Shown here: positions 6,129 to 6,779 of the stretch, piece by piece
How the letters are laid out: each line of letters starts with the position of its first letter
How positions within the stretch are numbered: position 1 is the first letter of the stretch
Assembly (NCBI GenBank): GCA_947478535.1
Contig: CANJXD010000325.1
Location: 1-6,779 of the forward strand
Reading direction: 5' to 3'
From: Acetobacteraceae bacterium
GTDB taxonomy: Bacteria > Pseudomonadota > Alphaproteobacteria > Acetobacterales > Acetobacteraceae
DNA length: 6,779 nt
Notes under the pieces: generated by a model
What the model was told of the DNA's origin: nothing
The model's input: only the letters and a program-made list of their open reading frames with translations
The model's database searches: none
Position numbers and translations under genes: made by a program

Positions 6129-6557
6129 TCAGTTCCCCTTGCGGAATGTGATGGGCTTGTTGCCGTCCCACAACACGGAACGGCCGATCGCGTAGAGACG
6201 GTCCAGCCCCTCGCGGATGGTCAGGAAGTGATTGCCGGCGAGCGGCCCGGCCTTGGAGGCGAAGGCGGTGGCGCCATAGGCGAGGAGGATTTCCGTCTCG
6301 CTCACGCTGGTCGGCAGGCCACCGGGATAGACGATGATCTGGCCGGGGGCGGGGTGGCTGGTGGCGTTCTCATAGCCGAGGGAAAGGTCACGCTCCCCCA
6401 TCGGGATCCAGCAGGCCTCGCCGGACCAGCGGACATGGATGATGCGGTCGCTGAAGGGCAGCAGCTCGCGGAAGCGGGCGACGGTCTTCGGCGCGTCCTT
6501 TTCCTCGTAGAAGGCGTGGAAGATCTCGCCCCCGATGTCGATCTCGATGTCGGCCAT
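6129..6557 (-). CDS. DUF3830 family protein (cyclophilin-like fold)
   Basis: A 142-residue cytoplasmic protein that I match by pattern to DUF3830, a family with a cyclophilin-like beta-barrel but no established activity. Recognisable blocks are DAPKTVARFRELLPF (21-35), IHVRWSGEACWIPMG (40-54), ENATSHPAPGQIIVYPGG (63-80), SETEILLAYGATAFASKAGPLAGNHF (86-111) and a C-terminal helix plus LWDGNKPITFRKG. The DAPKT start echoes the motif in which cyclophilins begin (APKTVENF). The start at 6557 is chosen because MADIEIDIGG begins the first strand; an ATG 25 codons upstream (6632) adds only basic, repeat-region residues. AGGGAAA lies upstream at suitable spacing. It is first in an operon with the FKBP gene. 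The family is often met near amidohydrolase or transport genes, so its natural substrate may be a small molecule (inference). Confidence 0.85.
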   Translation of the reverse strand: MADIEIDIGGEIFHAFYEEKDAPKTVARFRELLPFSDRIIHVRWSGEACWIPMGERDLSLGYENATSHPAPGQIIVYPGGLPTSVSETEILLAYGATAFASKAGPLAGNHFLTIREGLDRLYAIGRSVLWDGNKPITFRKGN

Positions 6558-6744
6558 GCCTCGTTTCCCTGTCGGTCCTTGCCGCCCCGCCCTACGCGAC
6601 GGGGCGCGGTTTGTGAAGCGGTGCCGCGCCACACCGCGCCACTGCCGCCGAGATGCAAGGGTCGTCCAGGCTTGGCGCGGAGCGCCTGGGACGCAGCAGG
6701 CTTGGCGCGGAGCGCCTGGGATGATGCGCTATGGCGGCGGCTTT
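6558..6744. promoter_or_regulatory. Repeat-rich intergenic region upstream of the DUF3830-FKBP operon
   Basis: It contains an inverted repeat CGCCCCG-N10-CGGGGCG (6583-6606), a second GCGGTG-N8-CACCGC (6618-6637), and a 9-base direct repeat CCGCGCCAC (6624-6632 and 6634-6642) at ten-base period, roughly 70-85 bases upstream of the DUF3830 start. This period equals about one DNA turn, which suits a regulator site, but no regulator is identifiable. No clear -35/-10 pair is seen. Confidence 0.4.
6667..6721. repeat. 25-bp perfect direct repeat, two copies, each able to form a GGA-loop hairpin
   Basis: Two identical 25-base copies at 6667-6691 and 6697-6721 are separated by CGCAG (period 30). Each contains GGCGC-GGA-GCGCC (6674-6686 and 6704-6716). 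An alternative outer pairing, CAGGC with GCCTG, exists in both. No open frame of merit covers it. It looks like a short interspersed intergenic repeat unit that duplicated locally. Confidence 0.85.
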
Positions 6745-6752
6745 TCAGCCGC
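6737..6752 (-). terminator. Possible hairpin at the end of the right-edge gene
   Basis: On the minus strand GCGGCT-GAAA-AGCCGC folds into a six-bp stem capped by a GNRA-type GAAA tetraloop, spanning the stop codon at 6747-6745. No U-tract follows, so intrinsic termination is doubtful; it could instead stabilise the 3' end of the transcript. Confidence 0.3.
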
Positions 6753-6779
6753 GCAGCAATTCCACGTAGCGCGGGGTCA
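6745..6779 (-). CDS. C-terminal end of a gene entering from the right edge
   Basis: On the minus strand an open frame enters from the right edge and reads TPRYVELLRG before TGA at 6747-6745. All ten codons are G/C-ending or otherwise typical of the window, and the peptide looks like a normal protein tail, but ten residues cannot identify a family. Its direction matches the DUF3830-FKBP operon, 187 bases downstream. The other two minus frames either start at a stop or run into the repeat, making this the best choice. Confidence 0.45.
   Translation of the reverse strand, partial: TPRYVELLRG

Noticed and set aside
6667..6721. CRISPR remnant or insertion-sequence ends
   Set aside because: There are only two copies with a 5-base gap, in direct orientation, and no transposase or spacer-sized insert.

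Overview
This is a very GC-rich, G/C-third-position-biased window, typical of an alphaproteobacterium. A Bug/TctC-type solute receptor, a DUF3830 protein and an aerobic formylglycine-generating enzyme together suggest an Acetobacteraceae (Roseomonas-like) chromosome. That assignment is inferred from gene style, not from a marker gene. No RNA gene, insertion sequence or CRISPR array is visible.

Layout. (1) 1-823, minus: a tripartite tricarboxylate transporter receptor (Bug/TctC family), with its C-terminus off the left edge. (2) 824-986: a divergent promoter region. (3) 987-4238, plus: three closely packed genes without a familiar name. The first is a secreted protein built from four tandem copies of an ~80-residue domain, each with a DRLG motif and a cysteine pair exactly 22 residues apart. 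The second is a secreted protein with two EF-hand calcium loops, coupled to the first by an ATGA overlap. The third is a two-helix membrane protein whose N-terminus is four copies of a 27-bp tandem repeat. (4) 4251-4544, minus: a small unknown gene of 97 codons with a perfect Shine-Dalgarno, convergent with the cluster. (5) 4545-4757: a divergent intergenic region with two perfect palindromes. (6) 4758-5720, plus: a genuine FGE (sulfatase-maturing formylglycine-generating enzyme) with the CHRSYC active site; no sulfatase is in view. (7) 5746-5771: a strong hairpin serving as probable bidirectional terminator between convergent genes. (8) 6557-5781, minus: a two-gene operon of a DUF3830 cyclophilin-like protein followed by a small FKBP-type prolyl isomerase. 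(9) 6558-6744: a repeat-rich intergenic region with a 25-bp direct repeat. (10) 6745-6779, minus: probably the last ten codons of another gene.

The most novel content is the 987-4238 cluster. Two exported proteins, one disulfide-patterned and repetitive and one calcium-binding, are made together with a membrane protein. This suggests an envelope-located system of unknown role. The other genes are recognisable households: substrate capture, sulfatase activation and protein folding.
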